A DNA stretch of 64,000 nt from the NCBI RefSeq assembly GCF_003024195.1, contig NZ_KZ679048.1, positions 124,001 through 188,000 on the forward strand, in the 5' to 3' direction. Under the pieces are notes generated by a model that saw only the letters and a list, made by a program, of their open reading frames with translations, did not search any database and was not told the DNA's origin. The translations under genes were made by a program, and so were the position numbers. This document shows positions 36,989-44,661 of this stretch, piece by piece; the first letter of the stretch is position 1, and each line of letters starts with the position of its first letter. The DNA comes from Streptomyces dioscori. GTDB lineage: Bacteria; Actinomycetota; Actinomycetes; Streptomycetales; Streptomycetaceae.

Positions 36989-38082
36989 CGGGCCGCTCCC
37001 GCCGCTTTCGCCGTACCCGCCGTGCCTGCCGTACCCGCGGGCTGCTCGGCCAGGAGTTCGCGGACCCGGGGGATGACCTGGGTGCCGTACAACTCGACCG
37101 ACCGGAGGCGTGCGGAAGCCGAAACGGTCCCGGCGGCGGAGTAGATCATGTCGAACCGGCCCGCGTTGAGCACCCGGACCGCATGCGCGATCTTGGTCGC
37201 CACGGTCTCGACCGAGCCGACGTACAGCGACCCGCGGTCCACCTCGGCGTCGAACTCCTCCCGGCGGAGTGGTTGCCAGCCGCGCTGCGCCCCGATCCGG
37301 TCGCGGATCTCCTTGTACCCGGGGTGGAAGAGCTCCTTGGCCTCTTCGTCGGTGGCGGCGACGAAGCCCGGCGAATGCATGCCGACCGGCTGTGCGGTCG
37401 TGCCGAACTCGGCACTGGCACTCCGGTACAGCTCCACGTAGGGCGCGAACCGGTCGGGGGCGCCGCCGATGATGGCGAGCATGAGCCCGAAACCGTACTG
37501 AGCGGTGCGGAGCACGGACTGCGGTGTCCCGCCCACTCCCACCCAGGTCCTGAGGCGTCCCGAGTCGGTCTTCGGGTGCACGTCCGCCTCGTGCAGGGCG
37601 GCGCGCGTGGTGCCCTCCCACGTGACCGGCTCCTCGTCCAGGAGGCGATGGAACAGCTCGATCTTCTCCTCGAAGAGCACCTCGTAGTCCTTCAGGTCGT
37701 ACCCGAACAGGGGGAACGACTCGGTGAAGGAACCGCGTCCGAGGATCACCTCGGCACGGCCGTTGGAGAGCGCGTCGACCGTGGCGAACCGCTGGAACAC
37801 CCGCACCGGGTCGTCCGAGGACAGTACGGTCACGCCCGAGGCGAGCCGGATGCGCTTCGTGGCCGTCGCGATGCCCGCCAGTACCGTCTCGGGGCTGGAG
37901 ATCGCGTACTCGGGTCGGTGGTGTTCGCCCAACGCCACGACGTCGATGCCGACCTGGTCGGCGAGGACCGCCTCGGCCACCGCGGCGCGGATCGCCTGCG
38001 CGGGCGAGAGGATCATGCTCTGGTCGTTGCGGGGCCGGTCCCCGAAGCTGTCGATACCGAACTCGATCTGCGAGACATCCAT
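36985..38082 (-). CDS. Luciferase-like (LLM class) flavin- or F420-dependent oxidoreductase
   Basis: 365 aa. TIM-barrel luciferase family: GIDSFGDRP, DVVALGEHHRPEYAISSP, IRLASGVTVLSSDDPVRVFQRFATVDALSNGRAEVILGRGSF. This resembles the group that contains F420-dependent and FMN-dependent monooxygenases. The F420-reductase-like gene directly downstream (4-bp overlap) suggests F420 as cofactor. The Gly/Thr/Ala-rich C-terminus looks disordered. The start is ATG 38082; an in-frame GTG lies at 38091. The operon promoter carries a GTTG...CAAC dyad at 38181. Confidence 0.87.
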
Positions 38083-38180
38083 CGTGTTCACTCGTCCAAC
38101 GCTTTCGTCGTGTCGGGGTGCGGTGGCCACCCACGCCACCTCCGCCGATCCAGTCGAGGCGCAAACATGACACCGCTTTG

Positions 38181-38194
38181 GTTGTCGTGTCAAC
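38181..38194. promoter_or_regulatory. Candidate MarR operator upstream of the LLM operon
   Basis: GTTGTCGTGTCAAC, an imperfect dyad about 100 bp upstream of the LLM oxidoreductase start. It is followed by CAGATC, the same six bases that follow the site at 42212. It shares GTTG-N6-CAAC with the sites at 38812 and 42212. Confidence 0.65.
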
Positions 38195-38262
38195 CAGATC
38201 GTGACAAGGTGGGTACGGCTGGACGTCCGGTCCGTGATCCAGGATCCCCGCGCGTGCGCCGG

Positions 38263-38730
38263 TCAGTCCGGCTGCCGCTCCATGTGGTCGAGGACGCGCT
38301 CGCTGAGCCGGCCGAGCGTGCTGAGCTGGCTCGGGGTCAGGGCGTCGATGAACAGGCGGCGTACGTGCTCGACGTGCTGCGGCGCGGCCTCTTCGATCGC
38401 CTGGTGCCCGGCCGGGGTGGCGACGATGAACGCGCCGCGTCCGTCGTCGGGGCATTCCTCCCTGGCCACGAGCCCGCGCTTGGCCATCCGCGTGACCTGG
38501 TGGGACATGCGGCTCTTCTCCCACTCCACGAGCTTGGCCAGATCCAGGAAGCGCATCCGCCCGCCGCCCCGCTCGGTGAGGCTGACGAGTACGACATAGT
38601 CCGAGGCGGACAGTCCGGAGTCGGCCTGGATGCGGCGGGACAACCGCCCTATGAGTTTCTCGTGCATGCGGATGAAGCTGTCCCAGGCGTCCTTCTCTTC
38701 CGGGTCGAGCCAGCGCGGCGGTGCGTCCAT
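38263..38730 (-). CDS. MarR family transcriptional regulator
   Basis: 155 aa. Winged-helix MarR pattern: LIGRLSRRIQADSGLSASDYVVLVSL, FLDLAKLVEWEKSRMSHQVTRMAKRGLVAREEC, then the wing DGRGAFIVATPAG and a C-terminal dimerisation helix. It belongs to the group that often represses oxidative or aromatic stress genes. It is divergent from the GNAT at 38916, with a perfect palindrome (38812) between them, and lies just upstream of the LLM operon. It is the natural candidate for the factor binding the three GTTG...CAAC sites. Confidence 0.92.
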   Translation of the reverse strand: MDAPPRWLDPEEKDAWDSFIRMHEKLIGRLSRRIQADSGLSASDYVVLVSLTERGGGRMRFLDLAKLVEWEKSRMSHQVTRMAKRGLVAREECPDDGRGAFIVATPAGHQAIEEAAPQHVEHVRRLFIDALTPSQLSTLGRLSERVLDHMERQPD

Positions 38731-38811
38731 GAACCGAGTCTAGCGACGTCGTTGAGGCCTCATCCACTGGCGGTGGCGGCGCCGTCACCCGGTGAGGTCG
38801 CCTGCCGTTAA

Positions 38812-38825
38812 GTTGATGCATCAAC
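38812..38825. promoter_or_regulatory. Candidate MarR operator (perfect palindrome)
   Basis: GTTGATGCATCAAC is a perfect 14-bp dyad in the divergent region between marR (start 38730) and the GNAT gene (start 38916). A further half-site GTTGAT lies at 38839-38844. This suggests autoregulation plus control of the plus-strand genes. Confidence 0.78.
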
Positions 38826-38915
38826 CTGAGGGAGCTAGGTTGATGTCCCGGCCGACGGGACTTCACCGAGTCCGAGTCGAGCGAGATCGGGCCCCAGGCC
38901 ACACGAGGAGGACAC

Positions 38916-39224
38916 ATGACGGTCGAAGTGATCGACGCACCCGAGGCGAAGCGCTACGAGGCCCGCGTCGACGGCGAGTCCAAGGTGGCGGGCATCGCGC
39001 AGTACATCCGTACGACGGAGCTCGTCGCGTTCGTGCACACCGAGGTCGAGGCGGCGTACGAGGGCGCGGGCGTCGGGTCCGCGCTGGCCCGCACGGCCCT
39101 GGACGAGGCCCGCGCCGCGAACCTGCGGGTGCTGGCCACCTGCCCCTTCTTCGCGGGCTGGATCAACCGGCACCCCGAGTACCAGGACCTGCTGTACCAG
39201 TCCCGCAGCAGGGTCAGTGACTGA
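38916..39224 (+). CDS. Small GNAT acetyltransferase (Acetyltransf_CG/YjdJ-like)
   Basis: 102 aa, PF14542 type. It starts VEVIDAPEAKRYEARVDG and holds VAFVHTEVEAAYEGAGVGSALARTALDEAR (acetyl-CoA loop) and LATCPFFAGWINRHPEYQDLL, the family's diagnostic end. One of three proteins of this family within 8 kb. The ATG at 38916 follows GAGGAGGAC. It overlaps the Fe-S protein gene by 8 bp and should be cotranscribed with it. Confidence 0.88.
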   Translation: MTVEVIDAPEAKRYEARVDGESKVAGIAQYIRTTELVAFVHTEVEAAYEGAGVGSALARTALDEARAANLRVLATCPFFAGWINRHPEYQDLLYQSRSRVSD

Positions 39225-39675
39225 GAAGCCGAGCACGGCAGCAACGGCGGCAGTGGAGGCGGGTATGGACGGCGCACCCGAGCGGAAGGCGTACCGGGCG
39301 GAGTCGATCACGGTGACCTTCGAGGCCGGGCGCTGCCTCCATGCCGCCGAATGCGTCCATGGCCTGCCCGAGGTGTTCGACACGGCGAAGCGGCCGTGGA
39401 TCCAGCCGGATGCCGCCACGGCCGAGCGCCTGGCGGAGGTCGTGCGGCGCTGTCCCTCGGGCGCGCTCCGGTACGAACTCGTGGACGGCGGGACGGAAAC
39501 CCCCGACCGGCCCACCACGATCACCCGCAGTGCCACCGGGCAGCTGACCGTGCGCGGGGAGCTGAGTGTGGACACGCCGCAGGGTGCGCGCGCCGAGACC
39601 AGGGCCATGCTGTGCGGCTGCGGACAGAGCCGCCTCCAGCCGTACTGCGACCACGCGGGACCCTGCGGCCGGTGA
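39217..39675 (+). CDS. Fer4_19/CDGSH-type iron-sulfur protein
   Basis: 152 aa. Two iron-sulfur-type modules: a divergent Fer4_19 domain (VTFEAGRCLHAAECVHGLPEVFD ... VVRRCPSGALRYEL, with three to four Cys) and a C-terminal CDGSH-like segment (CGCGQSRLQPYCDHAG). In the usual CDGSH finger a His follows at Cys-Asp-Gly-Ser-His; here Gly-Ser is missing, so the His follows directly after Asp. Probably a small electron carrier. GTG 39217 is the start by operon coupling; ATG 39265 is an alternative. Confidence 0.83.
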   Translation: MTEKPSTAATAAVEAGMDGAPERKAYRAESITVTFEAGRCLHAAECVHGLPEVFDTAKRPWIQPDAATAERLAEVVRRCPSGALRYELVDGGTETPDRPTTITRSATGQLTVRGELSVDTPQGARAETRAMLCGCGQSRLQPYCDHAGPCGR

Positions 39676-39817
39676 CGTGTCCGGTCGGTGACGTGTCGGG
39701 CAGGTGGTGCGTCCGGCCGGTGGTGCGTCCGGCCGGTCGCAGGGCGGGGGCGCGCGGCGAGAGTGTTGCCGAGAGTCGTGTGAGACAGATGTGCAGTCCG
39801 AGGGGAGAAGTCCGGCG

Positions 39818-41557
39818 ATGCGGAATCTGACCGTGGCCCAGCAGCTGGTGGACGTTCTGCGCCAGGCGGGTGTGGAGCGGATCTACGGCGTGGTGGGTGA
39901 CAGCCTCAACTCGGTGGTCGACGCGGTGCGCCGTACCGACGGCATCGAGTGGGTGCATGTACGGAACGAGGAGGCCGCCGCCTTCGCCGCGGCGGCGGAG
40001 GCGCAGCTGACCGGCAAGCTGGCGGTCTGTGCCGGGAGTTGTGGCCCCGGAAACACCCATCTGATCCAGGGGCTGTACGACGCGCACCGCTCCGGCGCGC
40101 CCGTGCTGGCACTCGCCTCGCACATCCCGTCCCACCAGATCGGTACCGGCTTCTTCCAGGAGACGCACCCGGAAAGGCTGTTCGTCGAGTGCAGTGACTA
40201 CTGCGAGATGATCAGCACTCCTGAGCAGATGCCCCGGGTTCTGCGGATCGCCATGCAGCGGGCTCTCGGCAACAACGCCGTGTCGGTGCTGGTGCTGCCG
40301 GGCGACGTCGCGCACGGCGAAGCGACCCGGCCGACGGGAAACAGTGACCTGGTCACCGAGCGCGGCCGTGTCGTCGCGCCGGACGCCCAGGTCCGGGCGC
40401 TGGCCGAGAAGCTGAACGCGGCGCGGAAGGTGATGCTGTTCTGCGGCGCGGGCGTGCGGGACGCGCACGCCGAGGTCATGGCGCTCGCCGAGAAGGCCGC
40501 CGCCCCCGTCGGGCACACCCTGCGGGGCAAGGAGTGGATCCAGTTCGGCAACCCGTACGACGTGGGCATGAGCGGTCTGCTGGGCTACGGAGCCTGCTAC
40601 GACGCGATGCACGAGGCCGACCTGGTCGTCCTGCTCGGCACCGATTTCCCGTACGACGACTTCCTGCCGCAGACGCGTACCGTGCAGATCGACCACGACG
40701 CGGGGCGGCTCGGCCGTCGCACCGTGCTGGAACTCGGGGTCCACGGCGACGTCCGGGAGACGCTGCGTACTGTGCTGCCGCTGATCGAGGCGAAGCGGGA
40801 CCGCACCTATCTGGACGGGATGCTGCACAAGCACGCCAAGTCGCTGGAGAAGGTGGTCTCCGCCTACACCCACGACGTCGAGCGGCACACCCCGATCCAC
40901 CCCGAGTACGCGGCCTCCGTGCTGGACGAACTCGCCTCCGACGACGCGGTGTTCACCGTGGACACCGGCATGTCCAACGTATGGGCGGCGCGCTATCTGA
41001 CCCCCAACGGGCGGCGCCGGGTGATCGGTTCGTTCCTGCACGGCACGATGGCCAACGCGCTGCCGCACGCCATCGGCGCGCAGTTCGCCTACCCCGGCCG
41101 ACAGGTCATATCGATGTCGGGTGACGGTGGACTGGGCATGCTGATGGGCGAGTTGCTCACCGTGAAGCTGCACGATCTTCCGGTGAAGACGATCGTCTTC
41201 AACAACTCCTCCCTGGGCATGGTGAAGTTGGAGATGCTGGTCGAGGGGCTGCCCGAGTACGAGACCGACCACGGGCCGGTGGACTACGCGGCGATAGCCC
41301 GCGGCGCGGGCATCGAGGCGATCCGCATCGAGCACCCCGGAGACGTTGCCGAGGGACTCAAGCGGGCGCTGGCCCATGACGGGCCGTTCCTGGTCGACCT
41401 GGTGACCGACCCCAACGCGCTGTCCATCCCGCCGCACATCTCGGCCGCCCAGATCAAGGGGTTCGCCTTCGCCGCGGGCCGGACGGTGCTCGACGGAGGC
41501 GTCGGCAAGATGCTCGACCTGGCCCGCGCCAACCTGCGGAACGTGCCCCGCCCCTGA
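39818..41557 (+). CDS. poxB: Pyruvate:quinone oxidoreductase (pyruvate dehydrogenase, PoxB-like)
   Basis: 579 aa. ThDP- and FAD-dependent oxidative decarboxylation of pyruvate to acetate and CO2, passing electrons to the quinone pool at the membrane. It follows E. coli PoxB closely: YGVVGDSLNSVVDA, RNEEAAAFAAAAEAQLTGKLAVCAGSCGPGN (with the ThDP glutamate), HIPSHQIGTGFFQETHPE, LRGKEWIQFGNPYDVGMSGLLG, and the ThDP signature GDGG...FNN (about residues 434-465). The membrane-binding C-terminus is present in length but not obviously similar. The ATG at 39818 follows AGGGGAGAAG. It is possibly a separate transcription unit. Confidence 0.92.
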   Translation: MRNLTVAQQLVDVLRQAGVERIYGVVGDSLNSVVDAVRRTDGIEWVHVRNEEAAAFAAAAEAQLTGKLAVCAGSCGPGNTHLIQGLYDAHRSGAPVLALASHIPSHQIGTGFFQETHPERLFVECSDYCEMISTPEQMPRVLRIAMQRALGNNAVSVLVLPGDVAHGEATRPTGNSDLVTERGRVVAPDAQVRALAEKLNAARKVMLFCGAGVRDAHAEVMALAEKAAAPVGHTLRGKEWIQFGNPYDVGMSGLLGYGACYDAMHEADLVVLLGTDFPYDDFLPQTRTVQIDHDAGRLGRRTVLELGVHGDVRETLRTVLPLIEAKRDRTYLDGMLHKHAKSLEKVVSAYTHDVERHTPIHPEYAASVLDELASDDAVFTVDTGMSNVWAARYLTPNGRRRVIGSFLHGTMANALPHAIGAQFAYPGRQVISMSGDGGLGMLMGELLTVKLHDLPVKTIVFNNSSLGMVKLEMLVEGLPEYETDHGPVDYAAIARGAGIEAIRIEHPGDVAEGLKRALAHDGPFLVDLVTDPNALSIPPHISAAQIKGFAFAAGRTVLDGGVGKMLDLARANLRNVPRP

Positions 41558-41600
41558 GGCGGTCAGTGCCCACGACGGGGGAGGGCGGTCCCTGCCGCCG

Positions 41601-42089
41601 CTACTCGCCGCGGGGCGGCTGTACGGGGTGCTTGCTCATGATGGACACGCGGTTGAACGCGTTGATGGTGACCGCCACCCAGATCGCGGCCGAGATCTGG
41701 TCCTCGGAGAGAACCTGTCGGGCAGCCTCGAAGGCCGAGGTCTGGGCCGCGGCATCCACCGGATCGGTCGTGGCCTCGGCCAACGCCAGGACGGCGCGCT
41801 CCAGGGGAGAGAACAGGCCGGTGTCCCGCCAGGCGCTCAACACTCCGAGTCTGCGCGGTGATTCACCGGCGCGCAGGGCCGCCCCGGTGTGCCTGTCCAG
41901 GCAGTAGGCGCAGCCGTTGAGCTGGGACACGCGGAGGTTGATCAGTTCCACCGTGATGCGGTCGAGTCCGGCCTCGGCGGCGGTTGCCCGGACCGTCTCA
42001 GCGGCCTGCACCATGGCGTGGAAGGCTTTGGGGCTCTGTTTGTCGATGAAGATCCGGCGGGGCTCGGAGTCGTGGCTGCGGTCGCTCAC
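41601..42089 (-). CDS. Carboxymuconolactone decarboxylase/AhpD-like protein
   Basis: 162 aa. The AhpD-like core VELINLRVSQLNGCAYCLDRHTGAALRAGE carries the redox pair Cys-x2-Cys and the downstream His of the alkylhydroperoxidase D family. Likely a peroxide- or quinone-stress protein. GTG start after AAGGAAG. It is divergent from the pirin gene, sharing the upstream region that holds the GTTG...CAAC dyad and the GTGCAG repeat. Confidence 0.9.
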   Translation of the reverse strand: MSDRSHDSEPRRIFIDKQSPKAFHAMVQAAETVRATAAEAGLDRITVELINLRVSQLNGCAYCLDRHTGAALRAGESPRRLGVLSAWRDTGLFSPLERAVLALAEATTDPVDAAAQTSAFEAARQVLSEDQISAAIWVAVTINAFNRVSIMSKHPVQPPRGE

Positions 42090-42125
42090 GTCGGCACTTC
42101 CTTCCGGCCACGCTCGAAGTGGCCC

Positions 42126-42161
42126 GTGGTGCAGGTGCAGGTGCAGGTGCAGGTGCAGGTG
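42126..42161. repeat. GTGCAG hexanucleotide tandem repeat
   Basis: About five copies of GTGCAG, then degenerate GTG-rich units up to about 42180. It lies in the AhpD-like gene's upstream region, so copy number could affect its promoter spacing. Confidence 0.85.
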
Positions 42162-42211
42162 TGGATGTGGGTGCGGATGCCTGGGCGGTCGGCCCGCCCT
42201 GTGTCATCCTA

Positions 42212-42225
42212 GTTGATGTGACAAC
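42212..42225. promoter_or_regulatory. Candidate MarR operator upstream of pirin
   Basis: GTTGATGTGACAAC, 25 bp before the pirin ATG, between the divergent AhpD-like and pirin genes. It is followed by CAGATC, exactly as at the 38181 site, and shares GTTGAT with the perfect dyad at 38812. Confidence 0.72.
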
Positions 42226-42249
42226 CAGATCCTGTGGGAGGTGCTCTCG

Positions 42250-43239
42250 ATGAGCAACGCGGAAACCGATGGCGCGGCTCTACGCTGCGGTGCGCTCGTC
42301 GAGGTCGACCGGCCCGCAGAGGCCGCTGAGGTCGACGTCCTCTCGGCGCGTGACGTCCCGCTCGGGGGCCCGCGCGCGATGCGCGTACGGCGGACGCTGC
42401 CCCAGCGGGCGCGCACCCTCATCGGCGCCTGGTGCTTCGCCGATCACTACGGCCCGCACGAGGTCGCCGTCTCGGGGGGTATGAACATGCCCCCGCACCC
42501 CCACACCGGACTGCAGACGGTGAGCTGGCTGTTCAGTGGCGAGGTCGAACACCGGGACACCCTCGGCACCCACGCCCTGATCCGGCCCGGTGAGATGAAC
42601 CTGATGACCGGCGGCCACGGCATCGCCCACTCGGAGGTCTCCACCCCGGACACCGCAGTCCTCCACGGCGTCCAGCTGTGGGTCGCGCTGCCCGAACAAC
42701 ACCGCCGCACCGCCCGGGACTTCCAGCATCACGTGCCCGAACCCGCGCACGCCGACGGGGCCGTGATCAAGGTCTTCCTGGGCTCGCTCGCCGGCCGGAC
42801 CTCCCCGGTCAGGACCTTCACGCCGCTGCTCGGCGCCGAGATCGTCGTGGAACCCCGCGCGACGCTCACCCTCGCCGTGGACACGACCTTCGAACACGGC
42901 CTCCTCGTGGACAGCGGAGACATCCGCCTGGCCGACACCGTGCTGCGGCCCGCCGAACTCGGTTACGTCCCCCGCGGCGCCGACACCCTGACGATGGTGA
43001 ACGAGACCGACGCCCCGGTGCGGGCCGTCCTCATCGGGGGGCCGCCCTTCGGGGAGGAGATCGTCATGTGGTGGAACTTCGTCGGCCGCAGCCACGAGGA
43101 CGTGGTGCAGGCCCGCGAGGACTGGGAGGCCGCCTCCGACCGCTTCGGCGTCATCGAGGACTTCCCCGGCGGCCCCCTGCCCGCGCCCGCCCTGCCGAAC
43201 GCCGTCATCACACCGCGCCGCAACCCACCGGCCCGCTGA
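42250..43239 (+). CDS. Pirin family protein
   Basis: 329 aa. Bicupin pirin: metal-binding residues in MPPHPHTGLQTVSW and GGHGIAHSE, then the C-terminal cupin and the family's IGGPPFGEEIVMWWNFVGRSHEDV. Bacterial pirins include quercetin 2,3-dioxygenases and redox-responsive partners of metabolic enzymes; the substrate here is unknown. ATG 42250 is preferred (GGGAGG upstream); GTG 42241 is in frame. Control by the nearby MarR-type operator is likely. Confidence 0.93.
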   Translation: MSNAETDGAALRCGALVEVDRPAEAAEVDVLSARDVPLGGPRAMRVRRTLPQRARTLIGAWCFADHYGPHEVAVSGGMNMPPHPHTGLQTVSWLFSGEVEHRDTLGTHALIRPGEMNLMTGGHGIAHSEVSTPDTAVLHGVQLWVALPEQHRRTARDFQHHVPEPAHADGAVIKVFLGSLAGRTSPVRTFTPLLGAEIVVEPRATLTLAVDTTFEHGLLVDSGDIRLADTVLRPAELGYVPRGADTLTMVNETDAPVRAVLIGGPPFGEEIVMWWNFVGRSHEDVVQAREDWEAASDRFGVIEDFPGGPLPAPALPNAVITPRRNPPAR

Positions 43240-43333
43240 TCGCGCTCTATGAGCCGAAGACCTGCCGCTGTACAGTGAAGTACGCCCCTGACCTGCAGAA
43301 AGCTGGCGGGGAGCTGTCTTCTAGGAGTCCGAA

Positions 43334-43756
43334 GTGCTGCGTACTCTCTTCAAATCCAAGATCCACCGTGCCACTGTCACCCAGGCCGACCTGCACTATG
43401 TCGGCTCCGTCACCGTCGACGCCGATCTTCTCGACGCCGCCGACCTGCTCCCCGGCGAGCTGGTCCACATCGTCGACATCACCAACGGCGCCCGGCTGGA
43501 GACGTACGTCATCGAGGGGGAGCGCGGATCGGGGGTCATCGGCATCAACGGCGCCGCGGCCCACCTCGTACACCCCGGGGATCTGGTGATCCTCATCAGT
43601 TACGCGCAGGTCTCCGACGCCGAGGCGCGTGTGCTGACGCCGCGGGTCGTGCACGTGGACGGCGACAACCGGATCGTGACGCTCGGATCGGACCCTTCCG
43701 AGCCGGTACCGGGCTCTGACCAGCGGCGGAGCCCGCACGCCGTCCCGACGGCCTGA
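43334..43756 (+). CDS. panD: Aspartate 1-decarboxylase proenzyme
   Basis: 140 aa. Makes beta-alanine for pantothenate. The self-cleavage site Gly24-Ser25 (YVGSVTVD) and active-site residues (Lys9, Tyr22, Tyr58 region) are in place; GINGAAAHLVHPGDLVILISYA is diagnostic. Somewhat longer than E. coli PanD (126 aa) at the C-terminus, as in other actinomycetes. GTG start after TAGGAG. Confidence 0.96.
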   Translation: MLRTLFKSKIHRATVTQADLHYVGSVTVDADLLDAADLLPGELVHIVDITNGARLETYVIEGERGSGVIGINGAAAHLVHPGDLVILISYAQVSDAEARVLTPRVVHVDGDNRIVTLGSDPSEPVPGSDQRRSPHAVPTA

Positions 43757-43814
43757 CCCGCACTCACCCCGCATCCGCACGCGTACCCCCGTACCAGTAC
43801 TACGAGGAGAATCC

Positions 43815-44159
43815 ATGAGCGACATCACCATCCGTGACGACCGGGGCCACGGCCGCCTGGAGGCGTACGCCGGTGACGAAGTGGCGGGCCGCATCGCGTA
43901 CTTCGTCCTCGAAAGCCCGAGTCGGGCCCTCGTCCCGGTGCACACCACCGTGGAGCCCGCCCATGAGGGCAAGGGCATCGCGGGCTCTCTCGCCCGTGAG
44001 CTGTACGCGATCTCCGAGCGCGAGGGCGTGCCGGTCGCGCCGCTCTGCCCGTACGTCGTGAAGTGGGCCGAGCGGCACCCGGACGTGGCGCCGGTGGCGG
44101 ACCCCGCGTTGCTGAGCGCGGCGAAGGAATGGCTCGGGGCTCACCCCGGTCTGTTCTGA
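43815..44159 (+). CDS. Small GNAT acetyltransferase (Acetyltransf_CG/YjdJ-like)
   Basis: 114 aa, PF14542 type: GRLEAYAGDEVAGRIAYFVL, HTTVEPAHEGKGIAGSLARELYAISERE (acetyl-CoA loop) and APLCPYVVKWAERHPDV. It is the third member in this stretch (others at 35874 and 38916). It follows panD by 58 bp; the ATG has an ACGAGGAG site. Substrate unknown. Confidence 0.9.
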   Translation: MSDITIRDDRGHGRLEAYAGDEVAGRIAYFVLESPSRALVPVHTTVEPAHEGKGIAGSLARELYAISEREGVPVAPLCPYVVKWAERHPDVAPVADPALLSAAKEWLGAHPGLF

Positions 44160-44198
44160 GCGAACCCCTTGCCGGGGTCGGTATTCACAGTGCGGGAC

Positions 44199-44239
44199 GG
44201 TGGGGGCTCGTCGCGCAGTTCCCCGCGCCCCTAAGGGGT
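44199..44239. repeat. Dispersed Streptomyces intergenic repeat, copy 1 (+)
   Basis: GTGGGGGCT-GTCGCGCAGTTCCCCGCGCCCC-type element, the first of seven related copies in the window, followed by a CCCCTAAGGGG palindrome. Confidence 0.85.
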
Positions 44240-44357
44240 CCGGCCGCCTCAAGGGGCCACATGGGCCCCGTTGGGACCGCGACCGAGTGAGTGGGTGCGC
44301 GGGAGTCGGGTAGGCGGGGGAGAAGTCCAGAGCCGACGTTCCCTCTGGCTGGAGGAC

Positions 44358-44537
44358 ATGATGACGCAACCGTTCCCCGATCCCGTACATCCGGATCCCA
44401 CGCCGGGCCCGGACCGACCGCAGCCCTTCCCGGACCCGGTACCGACCCCGAAGCCCCGCCCGGTCCCGGGACCGCCGCCGCGCCCCGCGCCCGGCCCGGA
44501 CCCGACCCCGGAGCCCCAGCCGGGCCCCCTGGGCTGA
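44358..44537 (+). CDS. Small proline-rich hypothetical protein
   Basis: 59 aa, about half proline and rich in Asp-Pro and Pro-Gly (PFPDPVHPDPTPGPD and similar repeats). No known domain. Support: a good ribosome site GGAGG 3 bases before the ATG pair at 44358/44361, uninterrupted frame, and a strong terminator hairpin starting 9 bp after its stop. It has no signal peptide and would be unstructured. It could still be a chance open frame in GC-rich sequence. Confidence 0.5.
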   Translation: MMTQPFPDPVHPDPTPGPDRPQPFPDPVPTPKPRPVPGPPPRPAPGPDPTPEPQPGPLG

Positions 44538-44545
44538 AACCCGAA

Positions 44546-44597
44546 AAGGCGGTGGGCGGCTGGTGTGGACATGCCCACACCAGCCGCCCGCCGCCTT
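44546..44597. terminator. Long terminator hairpin
   Basis: A 23-bp stem (AAGGCGG...GGTGTGG paired with CCACACC...CCGCCTT, one G-T mismatch) around a loop of about 6 bases, followed by TCGCTCTT. It lies downstream of the small proline-rich frame and upstream of the convergent gnd end, so it can serve both strands. Confidence 0.88.
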
Positions 44598-44608
44598 CGC
44601 TCTTAGAT

Positions 44609-44637
44609 GCGCGGGGAACTGCGCGACCAGCCCCCAC
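44609..44637. repeat. Dispersed intergenic repeat, copy 2 (inverted)
   Basis: GCGCGGGGAACTGCGCGACC followed by AGCCCCCAC, the reverse complement of the element at 44199. Confidence 0.85.
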
Positions 44638-44661
44638 GCACCCGCACCCCGCGACGCGACG

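Noticed and set aside
39678..39745. Short GGTGGTGCGTCCGGCC tandem repeat before poxB
   Set aside because: Two copies only; nothing to link it to function.
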